Below, one piece after another: positions 1-37,209 of a stretch of DNA of 64,000 bases. This DNA is from Valencia hispanica. Its lineage: Eukaryota; Chordata; Actinopteri; Cyprinodontiformes; Valenciidae. Location of the stretch: assembly GCA_963556495.2 (NCBI GenBank), contig OY747715.1, forward strand, positions 1,681,739-1,745,738. The letters are read 5' to 3'. Within the stretch, counting starts at the first letter, position 1. Each line of letters starts with the position of its first letter. The notes beneath the pieces are model-generated. The model saw only the letters and a program-made list of their open reading frames with translations. It did not search any database and was not told the origin of the DNA. Position numbers and translations under genes: made by a program.

Positions 1-186
1 CTTAATTTTTTCTACAAGCAGAAAAGGTTTCATCATCACAGAGTTAGTTTTTATCGTGGAGTTGAGTTCCTTCATGTGAAGTTCAGTTTTAACTCATCCT
101 CCTCCTCCTCTCTGTATCCCTGCAGGAGGAAACTTGGAAAGGTCTCCATGATGAAGCTGATGCTTCATCCTGACCCAGCTGAGGGT

Positions 187-26107
<25,921 letters not shown>

Positions 26108-26599
26108 ACCTGAGGAGGAAGAGGAAACGCAGCAGCCGAAAGTTAGAACTTTCAAAATAAGAGCTGCTCTACTTTGTGCTTTATGCCCCATGATGTGGGT
26201 CTGATTACTCAAGCGGTTCCTGCTGGTTCTGATGGACAGCTGCAGATTATGATCAGAACCGGACCTTGGACCAGTGGATCAGGTTTTCCTTCCCAACATG
26301 TGGACGGCGGATCTGGAGCAAAGTTCTGCTCAGAAACCTGGGCTCCATTTCCAACCTTCATGGACGTTCTCTGATTACCTCTTCCTGCAGAGAACCTTTT
26401 CGGTCCTCCGGGTTCTCCAGGTTCTCTGGGTCTCAGTCCAGTGGAGCATTTACTGCATGTTGAGAACAAACCAAACCATTGAAGCTCCACCTCAGAACTT
26501 CCAGGACATCCAGGACCGGATGTGACTCTGAGCTGACTTTTATCCCTCACATTAAAAATATTTCTAAAATAGGTTTTTATCACTTAAAGAACATCGCCA

Positions 26600-27178
26600 G
26601 AGTCGCCCCATTCTCTCTCGGGCCAACATGGAGACACTGATGCTTTTATCTCCAGTAGGATAGATTACTGTAATGTCCTGTTTTCTGGTCTTCCTAAAAA
26701 TAATATATCAGGTTTACAGCTTCTACAACATCCAGCAGCACGTGTCCTGATGAAGACCAGGAGGCGGGAGCACATTACACCCGTCTTAGAATCACTGCAT
26801 TGGCTCCCCGTGTGTCTTAGGATCCATTTTAAGGTTCTTTTAATAGTTTTTAAGTCTCTTAATGGTCTTGGACCTTCTTATCCTTCAGAACTGCTTTTAC
26901 CGTATGAACCTTGGCGGTCTCTGCGCTCCTCTGCAGCCGTCTCCTTGTCGTCCCTAAAGTCAGGACAAACACGCATGGCGAGGCGTCTTTCCTGTTTCAT
27001 GGCCCTCACCTCTGGAACAGGCTGTAACTATAACTGTGATCATGCTTTTAATTATGTGGGTGAGGGATGGGAATACGGTTTATATGGGGTCATTTTACTC
27101 TGTAAAGCACTTTTAGTTACACCTCTTGTATGAAAAGAAAAGCGCTTTATCAATAAAGTTTGATTGATTGATCAATCG
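26600..27178 (+). mobile_element. L2-like LINE 3' fragment upstream of the stim1 start exon
   Basis: Encodes HITPVLESLHWLPVCLRIHF and SLNGLGPSYPSELLLPYEP, typical of the C-terminus of L2-type ORF2, and ends AATAAAGTTTGATTGATTGA, a fish LINE tail. It probably lies in the stim1 leader intron. Confidence 0.8.
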
Positions 27179-27740
27179 CAGCATCCAGGACCTGAGATGC
27201 TGCGTTCAGGAAGTCCAGAAGAGATCTTAGAGCAGATCTTCTCCATGGAGGACAACAGAAAACCCCATTCCTAATGCAAGGCTGAGGAAGAGGAAGAGGA
27301 AGAGGAGGGTACGGACCCTCGGCTGTCCCCAGCACTGAATGTTGGACACCTGAAGACATGCATGCAGGAAGAGTGGGACAAAGTAAGATCTGGACATCTT
27401 CCCAGCTGGTCTCCATAGAGACGGGACGGGAACTGGAATGTTCTCAGCAGGAAAACGTTCCCTGACTGTTTTTTCTCTGGAGTTTGAAGGAACCTGAAAA
27501 TCGGGAATGTCAACAAACTGAAGTCAAACTTCCTGGACGCTAAAGATGCGTTCACGGTCCAGAAACAGAAGCAGAACATTCAACTCTGACGGCACCAGAA
27601 CCAGAACCGATCATCTGTTTCACCGTTACCTTGTGAATAAAGACTCTCTGGGGTCAGAGGTCACCCAGCTGTTCACTTTCCCACCAACTTCATCATCATC
27701 ACCATCGTTATCATAACATGGAGAGTAAAACTTCACCCAC

Positions 27741-27850
27741 CTCTGCTGAGCCGCTCCTTTACTCCTTGGATCCGGTCCGGTCCGGTCCGGTCGGTTCTGC
27801 AGCAGCTGATCGATCCTCAGCAGCTCAGAGCCGCGACTCAATAAACTGCA
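27741..27850 (-). promoter_or_regulatory. stim1: Candidate stim1 non-coding leader exon and promoter region
   Basis: Read on the minus strand, GCAGAG|GTGGGT at 27741/27740 is a plausible splice donor about 1.6 kb upstream of the acceptor just before the stim1 ATG. The preceding 200 bp (27750-27950) are CpG-richer than average and include (CCGGT)n at about 27773-27793. No TATA box seen. The placement is inference. Confidence 0.3.
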
Positions 27851-27959
27851 GCTGGAAGAGAAAACCAGCAGAAGATCCGCCCGCGATGCGTTCAGGGACC
27901 CGGGACGAGCTCCGAGTTCAGAGTTTTACTGGTTCCGATGTTCTTGATTCAGTCTGACT

Positions 27960-29100
27960 GAAACTGGACCGACTAAAACAATGAACCCAACATTATTCTT
28001 CTTATTGTCATGAATCACTCCTTTGGCTGCAGGTTCACTTTTATTTACAGTAAAAGTTCAGTAATTTTGTTTCCTTTTTTATCCGATAAACTTTATGAAC
28101 TCCAGAAGTTTCAGATCTCTGAGCTCCACCTTAAAACCAGCAGATTATTCCTCATGCTTCACTCTGTTCCTATAATTTCCCACTACACTGAAAGGCAGCA
28201 TTTAACTGTCTGAACATGGTGTTATGGCGCCGCCTTCTGGTCTTTCCGTGGAGGTGCAGGCCAAAACTGTGAACTAAAACCCTTTCTCGTTACGTTATTC
28301 ATCTCAGGATATTTAAAGAAACAAAATATCATAAAAACATTGAATAAAATGTAAATATTTCACATTTAGATGCAGCAATGCTAACAGTTTCCGTTTGCCT
28401 CCAGCCACTATGCTAAGCTAACCATCTCAGAACATAGAGGAAGAGGAGCAGCAATAAGATGAAGGCAGGAAACAACATAACGTTTATAACTGATTATGGA
28501 AAATCACAAAAGAAAGAAAAACTTGAACCACACAGAAACATTAAAGGTACAAAAAGTTATTTTTAAAACACAAAGAATGAGAAAAGCAGAAAAAAAATTA
28601 CGGACAGAAACAGATTTTACAGATTTACTCATTAATATTAATGTGTTTATGAGACAAAACAAACCCAGAAAATTAAACCTGAAGAATCTCCAGAACCAGA
28701 ACCAGAGAGACAGGAAACCTCGGTTGGTCCTGGTAAAACCTAAAAGTGATCAAGTTTTACAGCAAACACTAAAAACTACACAGAACATCACAGTTTGATT
28801 AAAATGAACAGAAAAAGCAACAAACTGACACAGAAACAAAAATCCAGAAGTTTTATGAGAAAGATTCAAAAACCAGAACTAGGAGAGAAAATATGAATCA
28901 ATCAACAGAAACGTAAACGGGAAAGAAAATGAGAATTTAAAAGATAAAAAAGCTGCAGAGAGAACAACACAACTATTCACAGTTTGAAACGATAAACAGA
29001 AATAATTAAAACATTAAAAACATCTGAAGTTTGACAGAAATTAATAAAACAAAGAAGAAAAAGTTCAACCAGCAAAACTGAAACAAAATCTAAAATAACG
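27960..29100. other. Spacer between stim1 and rhog leaders, no gene recognised
   Basis: A-rich from about 28480 to 29090. The plus-strand frame at 28496-28798 (Lys-rich, 100 codons) reflects this composition and matches no family I know. Confidence 0.4.
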
Positions 29101-30170
29101 GGAAACACGGTGGTGAAGTGGGTAGCGCCTCACAGCAAGAAGGTCCTGGGTTCAAATCCCAGCCTGGGGTCTCTCTCTATGTTCTCTCTGGGTACTCCAG
29201 CTTGAGTCCAAAAACACGACTGGGAGGTTAACTGGTTTCTCTAGATCAGATTTTATTGATGACCCCCTGTAGGGCTGGGCGATAAGGCCTAAAATCTATA
29301 TTGCTATATATTCTAAAGCGTGTGCGGTAACGATATCTATTGTGACATAATCTTTTCTTTTCTTTATATATGTTAAAATGACAGTTTATGAACATTCTCA
29401 CTTTTCAGATACATTGCAGCAGAACAATAACTTTAAAGAAGTATAGAATGCCTTTTAAAGATCATACATTGTGCAAAATGATTTAAAAAATATTCCCAAA
29501 AAATGCAACACAAAAATTCTCATAACATAAATAAGGATGAAGATATATATATTTTTATTATAAGCTAAATGTTATGAAAACTATAAGCTCAAAATTGTCT
29601 GCTTTCCTGGTTATCTGTTGTTGTTCATGAACTTAATATCGCACAAAAATAAACCTGCACACATTTAAATAAAAATGCTTCAAGTTCAACAGGTTTTCTT
29701 TTCTGTTAAATGAAAACAACAAACAGCAAAAGTCCAAATCTCTACCTTTGACTAAATATATAGAATTTCTACCTTATACCTTTTATATTGTCCACTACTA
29801 TATACAGGGCGTCTTTGGAAAACATAAACATTTACAACAAGTCATTTCGTTCCACGTGCTGTAACGATGAGAACCAATCATAGTAAATAGTATCACTGTA
29901 TGTGAATGTAAACATGTGTGTAAATGTTTTGTTCTGGACAGCCGAAGGAAAATGTCCACTATGGTGGACAATGAAGTTTTATTCCATTCTATTTTACACT
30001 GTAGGCTATTTAGACAATTTTCTTTTTGTCTTTTGGATTGTATGAATGTAATATTTACAAATATAATTGTGGTTCCTGGACTCCAGGTTGGGAACCATTG
30101 TTCTAAGATGGTCTCTGGTGTGACGGTTGTCCTGTGATGGACTGGAGACCTGTCCAAGGTCCCCAAAATA
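29101..30170 (+). mobile_element. tRNA-derived SINE split by a later insertion
   Basis: 29101-29250 has the SINE head (GGTGAAGTGGGTAGCGCCTC, GGTCCTGGGTTCAAATCCC, CCAAAAACACGACTGGGAGG). About 30108-30170 has the tail (TGTCCTGTGATGGACTGGAG, ACCTGTCCAAGG). The ~850 bp between them begins TAGGGCTGGGCGATAAGGCC and has AT-rich, ATATCG-bearing text typical of a fish hAT-like MITE. The exact insertion ends are uncertain. Confidence 0.6.
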
Positions 30171-30439
30171 GAACAAATAGAATCAAAAAAACTTAAAGGA
30201 AGAAGAAAACAAGAAAAAATAAAACGAAAACTGAAGGAAAAATAAGGAGAGACAAACCGGAGGAGCTTTTAACACATTACAGATACAGTAACAGACACAG
30301 ATGTGTGATCATAAATAACACACCTGTCCTCCCTACCTGTCCATCAGAGTGAGGTGGGCGGGGCCTTACTGTCAGTCTGCAGCCGTTATCAGTAATCCGG
30401 CCCACAGCCTGCTTCTAATGTTTCTCAACAGACAGAAAT

Positions 30440-30635
30440 GTCCAGTGTTACACACACACACACTGAAACTTCCTCAAACTCCACCACTTCCTCTCGGACT
30501 TCCTCCTCCTCCTCGTTGCCCCGCCCACAGTGAGACAGATCCACGGACACACACACTGTGACACACACACTCGTCCACCCACAGCAGGACGGAGCGGAGC
30601 TGAAAGCCCGGACCGGAGAGGAGGACTGATGAGCG
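30440..30635 (+). promoter_or_regulatory. rhog: Candidate rhog promoter and non-coding leader exon
   Basis: After an (AC)n tract at about 30452-30464, a GC-rich stretch contains CACAGCAGGACGGAGCGGAG and ends at a strong donor GAGCG|GTGAGT (30635/30636). The rhog coding exon starts behind an acceptor at 41915, so a far-upstream leader is required somewhere; this is the best candidate on the strand. If joined, an ATG at 30629 would read through the junction to a very short upstream frame (MSGF-stop). Inference only. Confidence 0.35.
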
Positions 30636-31269
30636 GTGAGTTTCTGTCCCACTGTGTGTGTCCTCCTGTCCAAACTTTAGCTGGTTCTGTGGTTCTGCCC
30701 AGCTCTGGATCCTCCTCCTCCTTCCAGCAGATCAATAATCAGATTGTTTGTTTGTGATCGTGTTTCTGAGCAGGAAGCGAGATGGAGAGCGACCACTCCC
30801 TGACTCTCTCTCTCTCTCTCTCTGTGTGTCTCACTTCTTCTTTTAACTTTTCTGTGTGAAACACTCACCGATCACTAGAACCGCTCAACAGAACCAGCAG
30901 ATCTTTACTTTAGCGGCAAAACAAACCAGAACATCTGAAGTCCAGGAAATAAAGAAGGCTGAGAGGAAGATCAGGAACTGCGGGAGAAGAGGAAGAGCTT
31001 ATTTTGACTTTAAATAGACCAACGTAGGATCAGCTGCTGCTTCCAGAAATCAACCTTTTCTAGCAGAAAATTAGAAATAAATCATGAAAGATCCAGAGAA
31101 GCACCGGAGCAGAAGGTAAACAGCGCCTAGACAAGGACAAGACTTTAACTCCAGGCTGGAGCTGTGGACATGGAAACTGGGAAGCTTCTGATTATTCCAC
31201 CCAGACTGGAAACAGGGATCTCTACTGGGTTCCTCATAATAATGAGAAAGAAAGATCCTGGAGGGGAGT

Positions 31270-32565
31270 TGGAGACCCTAGACTAGAGTCCTAGACCAGA
31301 GTCCTAGACCAGAATCCTAGACCAGAATCCTAAACCAGAATCCTAGACCAGAGTCCTAGACCTGAGTACAAAGTCCTAGTCCAGAGTCCTAGTCCAGAGT
31401 CCTAGACCAGAATCCTAAACCAGAATCCCAGACCTGAGTCGTAGACCAGAGTCCTAGACCAGAGTCCTAGACCTGAGTAAAAAGTCCTAGTCCAGAGTCC
31501 TAGACCAGAATCCTAAACCAGAATCCTAGACCTGAGTCGTAGACCAGAGTCCTAGACCTGAGTACAAAGTCCTAGTCCAGAGTCCTAGACCAGAATCCTA
31601 AACCAGAATCCTAGACCTGAGTCGTAGACCAGAGTCCTAGACCTGAGTACAAAGTCCTAGTCCAGAGTCCTAGACCAGAATCCTAAACCAGAATCCTAGA
31701 CCTGAGTTGTAGACCAGAGTCCTAAACCTGAGTCCTAGACCAGAGTCCTAGACCTGAGTCCAAAGTCCTAGTCAAGAGTCCTAGCCCGGAGTCCTAGACC
31801 AAGAATCCTAAACCAGAATCCTAGACCTGAGTCGTAGACCAGAGTCGTAGACCAGAGTCCTAGACCTGAGTCCTAGACCTGATGTTCTCGAACCTGTAAA
31901 GATGAACTTGTTTCAGGAAACGGTTCAGTGATTATTCCACAAACATTCGACCAGAGACAAAAACACCTCAAAATGATATGAGTAGACCAGAGTCCTAAAC
32001 CTGAGTCCTAAACCTGAGTCCGAAACCTGAGTCCTAGACCAGAGTCCTAGACCTGAGTCCTAGACCTGAGTCCAAAGTCCTAGTCCAGAGTCCTAGCCCG
32101 GAGTCCTAGACCAAGAATCCTAAACCAGAATCCTAAACCAGAATCCTAGACCTGAGTCGTAGACCAGAGTCCTAGACCTGAGTCCTAGACCTGATGTTCT
32201 CTAACCTGTAAAGATGAACTTGTTTCAGGAAACGGTTCAGTGATTATTCCACAAACATTCGACCAGAGGCAAAAACACCTCAAAATGATATGAGTAGACC
32301 AGAGTCCTAAACCTGAGTCACAGACCTGAGTCCTAAACCTGAGTCCTAGACCAGAGTCCTAGATCTGAGTCCTAGATCTATGTCCTAAACCTGATGTTCT
32401 AGTCCTGAGTCCAAAACCTGAGTCCTAGACCAGAGTCCTAGATCTGAGTCCTAGATCTATGTCCTAAACCTGATGTTCTAGTCCTGAGTCCTAGATCTAA
32501 GTCCTAAACCTGAGTCCTAAACCTGATGTTCTAGTCCTGATGTTCTAGTCCTGAGTCCTGGACCC
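31270..32565. repeat. GAGTCCTAGACC minisatellite with a 312-bp internal duplication
   Basis: Short units such as AGAGTCCTAGACC, AGAATCCTAAACC and TGAGTCGTAGACC. Two islands of unrelated sequence (GATGTTCTCGAACCTGTAAA through CAAAATGATATGAGTAGACC) occur at about 31881-31987 and 32193-32299, 312 bp apart, so a larger block including non-repeat DNA was duplicated inside the array. Confidence 0.92.
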
Positions 32566-32774
32566 ATCAACAGATAAAGTCCGCTTGTTTTGACTGTGTG
32601 ATTTCTTCCCTCACCTGTAACACCGTGTTCTACAGGTCCATACCCAACTCATCCCAAGGTGTGCAGAACACATGTTGGTTCTGGCTAAAAGGTGTCTCCT
32701 AAAATGGGTTTGGTCACTTCAAGTGTCTCAGGAACCTGAACCTTAAAGTGGATCTTGTGAACACCCTGAAGATA

Positions 32775-33210
32775 ATGATACGTTCCATTTACCTCAGAAG
32801 TCAGAACGCGGAGTTGGGTCTGACGTCACGTCCGAGTAAACAGCGTTCTAGTTAACGCAGTCGGATAAATCGGGATTCCAATATGGCGACGCCCAGATAG
32901 CCATGGTTGGTAGTTCCTCTTACAAACATCGTTTTAAGCTGTACTGTCCATATGATAACACCACTTTTATTTTGTTAAGTTTAGAGTGGCGAGCTCTATG
33001 TGTAACATTAACTTTAGACGCACTCTTACAAGTGTTTCCATCACAGCTACTGTTGTGATGCGAGGAGCGGCCATATTGAAAGTCAAAGTCGGAGCAAGAA
33101 AAAACGACTTTCCGAGTGGGAAGTCCGACTTCGGGGGCGTTCCAACTGATTTTTCCCACTCTGAGGTTGTGATGTCAGAGTTCCGACTACAAATGGAACG
33201 CATCATACAT
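32775..33210. mobile_element. Non-autonomous DNA element with short terminal inverted repeats
   Basis: Left end GATACGTTCCATTTACCTC and right end (reverse complement) GATGCGTTCCATTTGTAGTC are inverted. Internal text includes GAAGTCCGACTTCGGGGGCG and GACGTCACGTCC, as in a common fish MITE. The minus and plus frames over it have no known domains. Confidence 0.6.
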
Positions 33211-33716
33211 TTCTGTTGGACGTTTACACTCCCCTCGATGCACTGCAGCGTCCATTGCTTGATCACCATGGAAACCAGCCTGCCATTCATTAGCATTAGC
33301 TCTAAGCAAAGATGGATGCCAACGATCCAATAATAACATGAGAAAATCTCCCTCTACACAAACCAGACGCTTAGCCTGCACACATTAGGATTCACTCACC
33401 TCAGCATGCTGGATGCATGCTACTGCCATTTGATTTAATCAAAATCAGTTTATAACTTTTGAGTTATGTCGCTAACTAACAGACAAACAAACAAACCCTA
33501 GAAAAAAGCATAACCTCTTTGGCGGAGGTAATAATCTGACCACTTGGGGGCGCTCACAGAGAACTGAAATGGTTGGAATGAAAACGGGACAGAACTTTAG
33601 GTTTAGCGCTAGATCACCAGCTAGCATGTGCTTTCCAACATGGCAGCTCATACAGGAAACAGTCGGACTCTGTTGACTCGGGGACTTGGACTCTGCAGAC
33701 CTGATGACCTCTGTGG

Positions 33717-34967
33717 CAGGTTCTGGTTCAGGCATGTTGGGTTCTGGTTCAGGCATGTTGGGTTCTGGTTCAGGCATGTTGGGTTCTGGTTCAGGCATGT
33801 TGGGTTCTGGTTCAGGCATGTTGGGTTCTTGTTTAGGGATGTTGGGTTCTGGTTTAGGGATGTTGGGTTCTGGTTCAGGCATGTTGGGTTCTGGTTCAGG
33901 CATGTTGGGTTCTTGTTTAGGGATGTTGGGTTCTGTTTTAGGGATGTTGGGTTCTGGTTCAGGCATGTTGGGTTCTTGTTTAGGGATGTTGGGTTCTGGT
34001 TCAGGCATGTTGGGTTCTTGTTTAGGGATGTTGGGTTCTGGTTTAGGGATGTTGGGTTCTGGTTCAGGCATGTTGGGTTCTGGTTCAGGCATGTTGGGTT
34101 CTTGTTTAGGGATGTTGGGTTCTGGTTTAGGGATGTTGGGTTCTGGTTCAGGGATGTTGGGTTCTGGTTCAGGCATGTTGGGTTCTGGTTCAGGCATGTT
34201 GGGTTCTGGTGTAGGGATGTTGGGTTCTGGTTCAGCCATGTTGGGTTCTGGTTCAGCCATGTTGGGTTCTGGTTCAGGTATGTTGGGTTCTGGTTCAGGC
34301 ATGTTGGGTTCTGGTTCAGGTATGTTGGGTTCTGGTTCAGGCATGTTGGGTTCTGGTGTAGGGATGTTGGGTTCTGGTTCAGGTATGTTGGGTTCTGGCT
34401 CAGGCATGTTGGGTTCTGGCTCAGGTATGTTGGGTTCTGGCTCAGGGATGTTGGGTTCTGGTTCATGCATGTTGGGTTCTGGTGTAGGGATGTTGGGTTC
34501 TGGTTCAGGCATGTTGGGTTCTGGTGTAGGGATGTTGGGTTCTGGTTCAGGCATGTTGGGTTCTGGTGTAGGGATGTTGGGTTCTGGTTCAGGGATGTTG
34601 GGTTCTGGTTCAGGTATGTTGGGTTCTGGTTCAGGTATGTTGGGTTCTGGTTCAGGCATGTTGGGTTCTGGTTCAGGTATGTTGGGTTCTGGCTCAGGCA
34701 TGTTGGGTTCTGGCTCAGGTATGTTGGGTTCTGGTTCAGGTATGTTGGGTTCTGGTTCAGGTATGTTGGGTTCTGGCTCAGGCATGTTGGGTTCTGGCTC
34801 AGGCATGTTGGGTTCTGGTCCAGGTATGTTGGGTTCTGGTTCAGGTATGTTGGGTTCTGGCTCAGGGATGTTGGGTTCTGGTTCAGGCATGTTGGGTTCT
34901 GGTTCAGGTATGTTGGGTTCTGGTTCAGGCATGTTGGGTTCCGGTTCAGGCATGTTGGGTTCTGGAG
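33717..34967. repeat. 1.25-kb minisatellite of 21-bp units
   Basis: About 60 units starting GGTTCTGGTTCAGGCATG and ending TTG. Variants are GTTTAGGGATG, GTGTAGGGATG, CTCAGGTATG and TCTTG for TCTGG. Period 21 leaves long frames on both strands (antisense PEPEPNM heptads for 420 codons). It is flanked by ordinary spacer and has no splice or initiation context, so it is treated as a repeat. Confidence 0.97.
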
Positions 34968-34999
34968 TTCACAGCTACTGAGTTGGACTATTTCCTTGT

Positions 35000-36675
35000 G
35001 GCAGTAAGAACAGAACAGCCAATTTATCAGAACCTTTTAGAGAGCGGTTGTAGGCAGACCCGGATCACCTGGAACCGGTTGAGGGGTTTCTGATGATCTT
35101 CACTGAGAGTCTGGTGGTACCGGTTAGCTGGATGCAGCTGGTCTGGGCTGACATGTTGACTGGTTCCGGTCGGGTTCGGCGTGGTTGGTTCTCCTGGGTT
35201 TTTATATATTGGCTGATTTATGTCTGGTTTGACTGCAGGTGCTGTTTGATTTGGACCTGAAAGGTTCTGGGTAAGAAAGGCCCGGTTGTTTTAGTCAAAC
35301 TGAACTCATGTGATGAACAGAACCTTGTGGATCGGGTAATATGTTGTTCCTGCTGTTCTGGTTCTGGTTTCATTCAGGATTATCAGCTGATGACATCATC
35401 ATCTTCTGCACGTGCTCAGATGTGAATCAGAAACATTTTTCTAGTCTTCTCAGAACGAAGCATGAAGTTGTACATCACATCAGCCGGTGACGCAATTCAC
35501 TTCTGGTCTGGTTGTTTATTTTTAACCACAGTTTGGTCAGTGGTTCTGACCCGTTTCAGCAGAACATTATTTAGATTTCTTTTCTCAGAATCAAGATGCT
35601 TCATATCTGGTTTCACTTGGTAGTTCTGGATATTTTAGTCCTGGTTCTGTTTGATGTTGGATCAGAAAGTCTTGGATCGTTCGTTCTGGATCGTCCTGCG
35701 GAGCCGCTCAGCTGTCAGAACCTTCTCTAAATGTGTCGACTCGGGTTCTAGAACCCTTCCTGTCTGCTGCGGGTCGTCGGTTCCTCTGTTTGGTCAGCAG
35801 CATAAATAGATCTGCAGAAGAAGAAGAAAAAGTGCTGACACAACAGAACCGGAGCGGCCCGCTGGTTCCAGAACATGAAACCTCTTCTCTGCAGAGGAGC
35901 AGTTCTTACGCTGCTCGTAGATTAGCGAGGAAGAACCAGAACCAGAACCTGAACTAGAACCAGCACAGATCCGACACATTTTCAGGATTTTCACTAAAAC
36001 TTTTCCAGATTTTTTTGTTGAATTTTTTGTTTTTTTAGTTGTACTTCAAATATTTATTCAGTGGTTTTGCTGTAGTTCCTCATTCTGATGCTCAGTTTGA
36101 TCTTCATCAGCTCTAGCTGAGGACTGATGTGATTGGCCGATTCATTGCTTACGTTAGCAAGCAGGCGTGCCTAATAAAGTGGCCTCAAACACGGCTGTAA
36201 GAAGCTTCAGGTGTTGCAGCTTCACCTGAGAGCTGCTGACTTCATGAAGCTACAGCATGTTGTCAGATCTTCTGGATCCTCTCCCTCTGACCAGCTCAGA
36301 CTTGTTACACTACATTACCCATGAGCCTTTGCGGGCTGGAAGCTGCTGGGGTTGTGCTGTGTGCTGCAGGTCGGCTCTTCTTCCTCTTTTCATTCCTCTC
36401 ACGGTCCGATTGTTCCTTCTCTGGTTCTGTTTTTAGACCCGACAGTTTCGGTCTTCAGTCTGAGGTGAAAAACGCCGTCTAAGCAGTTGGGGCAGAAAAT
36501 TAACGCCGAGCGGTTTTTAATAAGTAGACGGAACAGGAACAGGATTATTTCTCCCCGGGTTACAAAACAAACTGACGGGAAACCTCTCTGATTTCTGCCG
36601 CTTCCTCGTCGTCAAAGACTAAAGGCTGGAGAGTTGATCGAACCAGGAGCAGAAAGAGTCTACACTCTTCTTCTT
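35000..36675. other. Probable rhog leader intron, no gene recognised
   Basis: GGTTCTGG/CCAGAACC-rich spacer. At about 36125-36185, CTTACGTTAGCAAGCAGG and GTGCCTAATAAAGTGGCC resemble a widespread fish DNA-element end. No convincing exon. Confidence 0.4.
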
Positions 36676-36679
36676 CTTC

Positions 36680-36870
36680 TGCTGTGTGGAGGATGTGGCG
36701 GTGGCAGCGTCATGCTGTGGGACAGGGCAGCAGGTCAAGGTTGATGGGAAGTCCAGCAGAGGACCTGAGACCCTGAACATCCAGCCAGAGATATTATGGG
36801 ATGGTTTCATGGGTTAGAGTGGCCTAGTCAAAGTCCAGACCTGAATCCAACTGAGAATCTGATGTTCTCC
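36680..36870 (+). pseudogene. Tc1-like transposase remnant
   Basis: GGATGTGGCGGTGGCAGCGT followed by GTGGCCTAGTCAAAGTCCAG and ACCTGAATCCAACTGAGAAT reads as the degenerate GGGSVMLW ... QSPDLNP.EN region of a Tc1 transposase, with stops and deletions. Confidence 0.6.
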
Positions 36871-37155
36871 AGATGCACTCCACACTTTTCAGTTTTATTG
36901 AACGTTTGTGTTTGTGTCACATGAATGTGGCTTTTAAAGAACCGGAGGTTATCTGGCCCCTTCAGAATGGCCACCAGGGGGCGCATCAGGAGCGGCCGCC
37001 GGGTGTTCAGATCCTGGCCGACATGCGCAAACATCCCGGCCCCCTAGTGGCGACCAGAGGAACTGCAAGCTCTTAAGCTGGAGCACAGCCGGTTCCCATC
37101 ATCGTGGCACAGTTCATGTAATCCTCTGCTAAGGTTGTAGTTTCTGTGTCCGCAC

Positions 37156-37201
37156 GTAACCATGGCAACGCGTAACCATGGCAACGCGTAACCATGGCAA
37201 C
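37156..37201. promoter_or_regulatory. Three tandem RFX X-box matches at 16-bp spacing
   Basis: GTAACCATGGCAAC occurs at 37156-37169, 37172-37185 and 37188-37201. Each fits the X-box consensus GTNRCC(0-3N)RGYAAC exactly, the site bound by RFX factors (cilia genes, MHC class II). Either a regulatory cluster or a 16-bp minisatellite whose unit happens to match. The nearest gene is rhog, probably from within its leader intron. Confidence 0.5.
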
Positions 37202-37209
37202 ATGTTTTT

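Noticed and set aside
28496..28798. 100-codon lysine-rich frame in the stim1-rhog spacer
   Set aside because: Composition follows an A-rich tract; no domain, splice or promoter support.
29101..29165. tRNA gene
   Set aside because: B-box-like GGTTCAAATCC lies in a SINE head with the usual SINE body after it.
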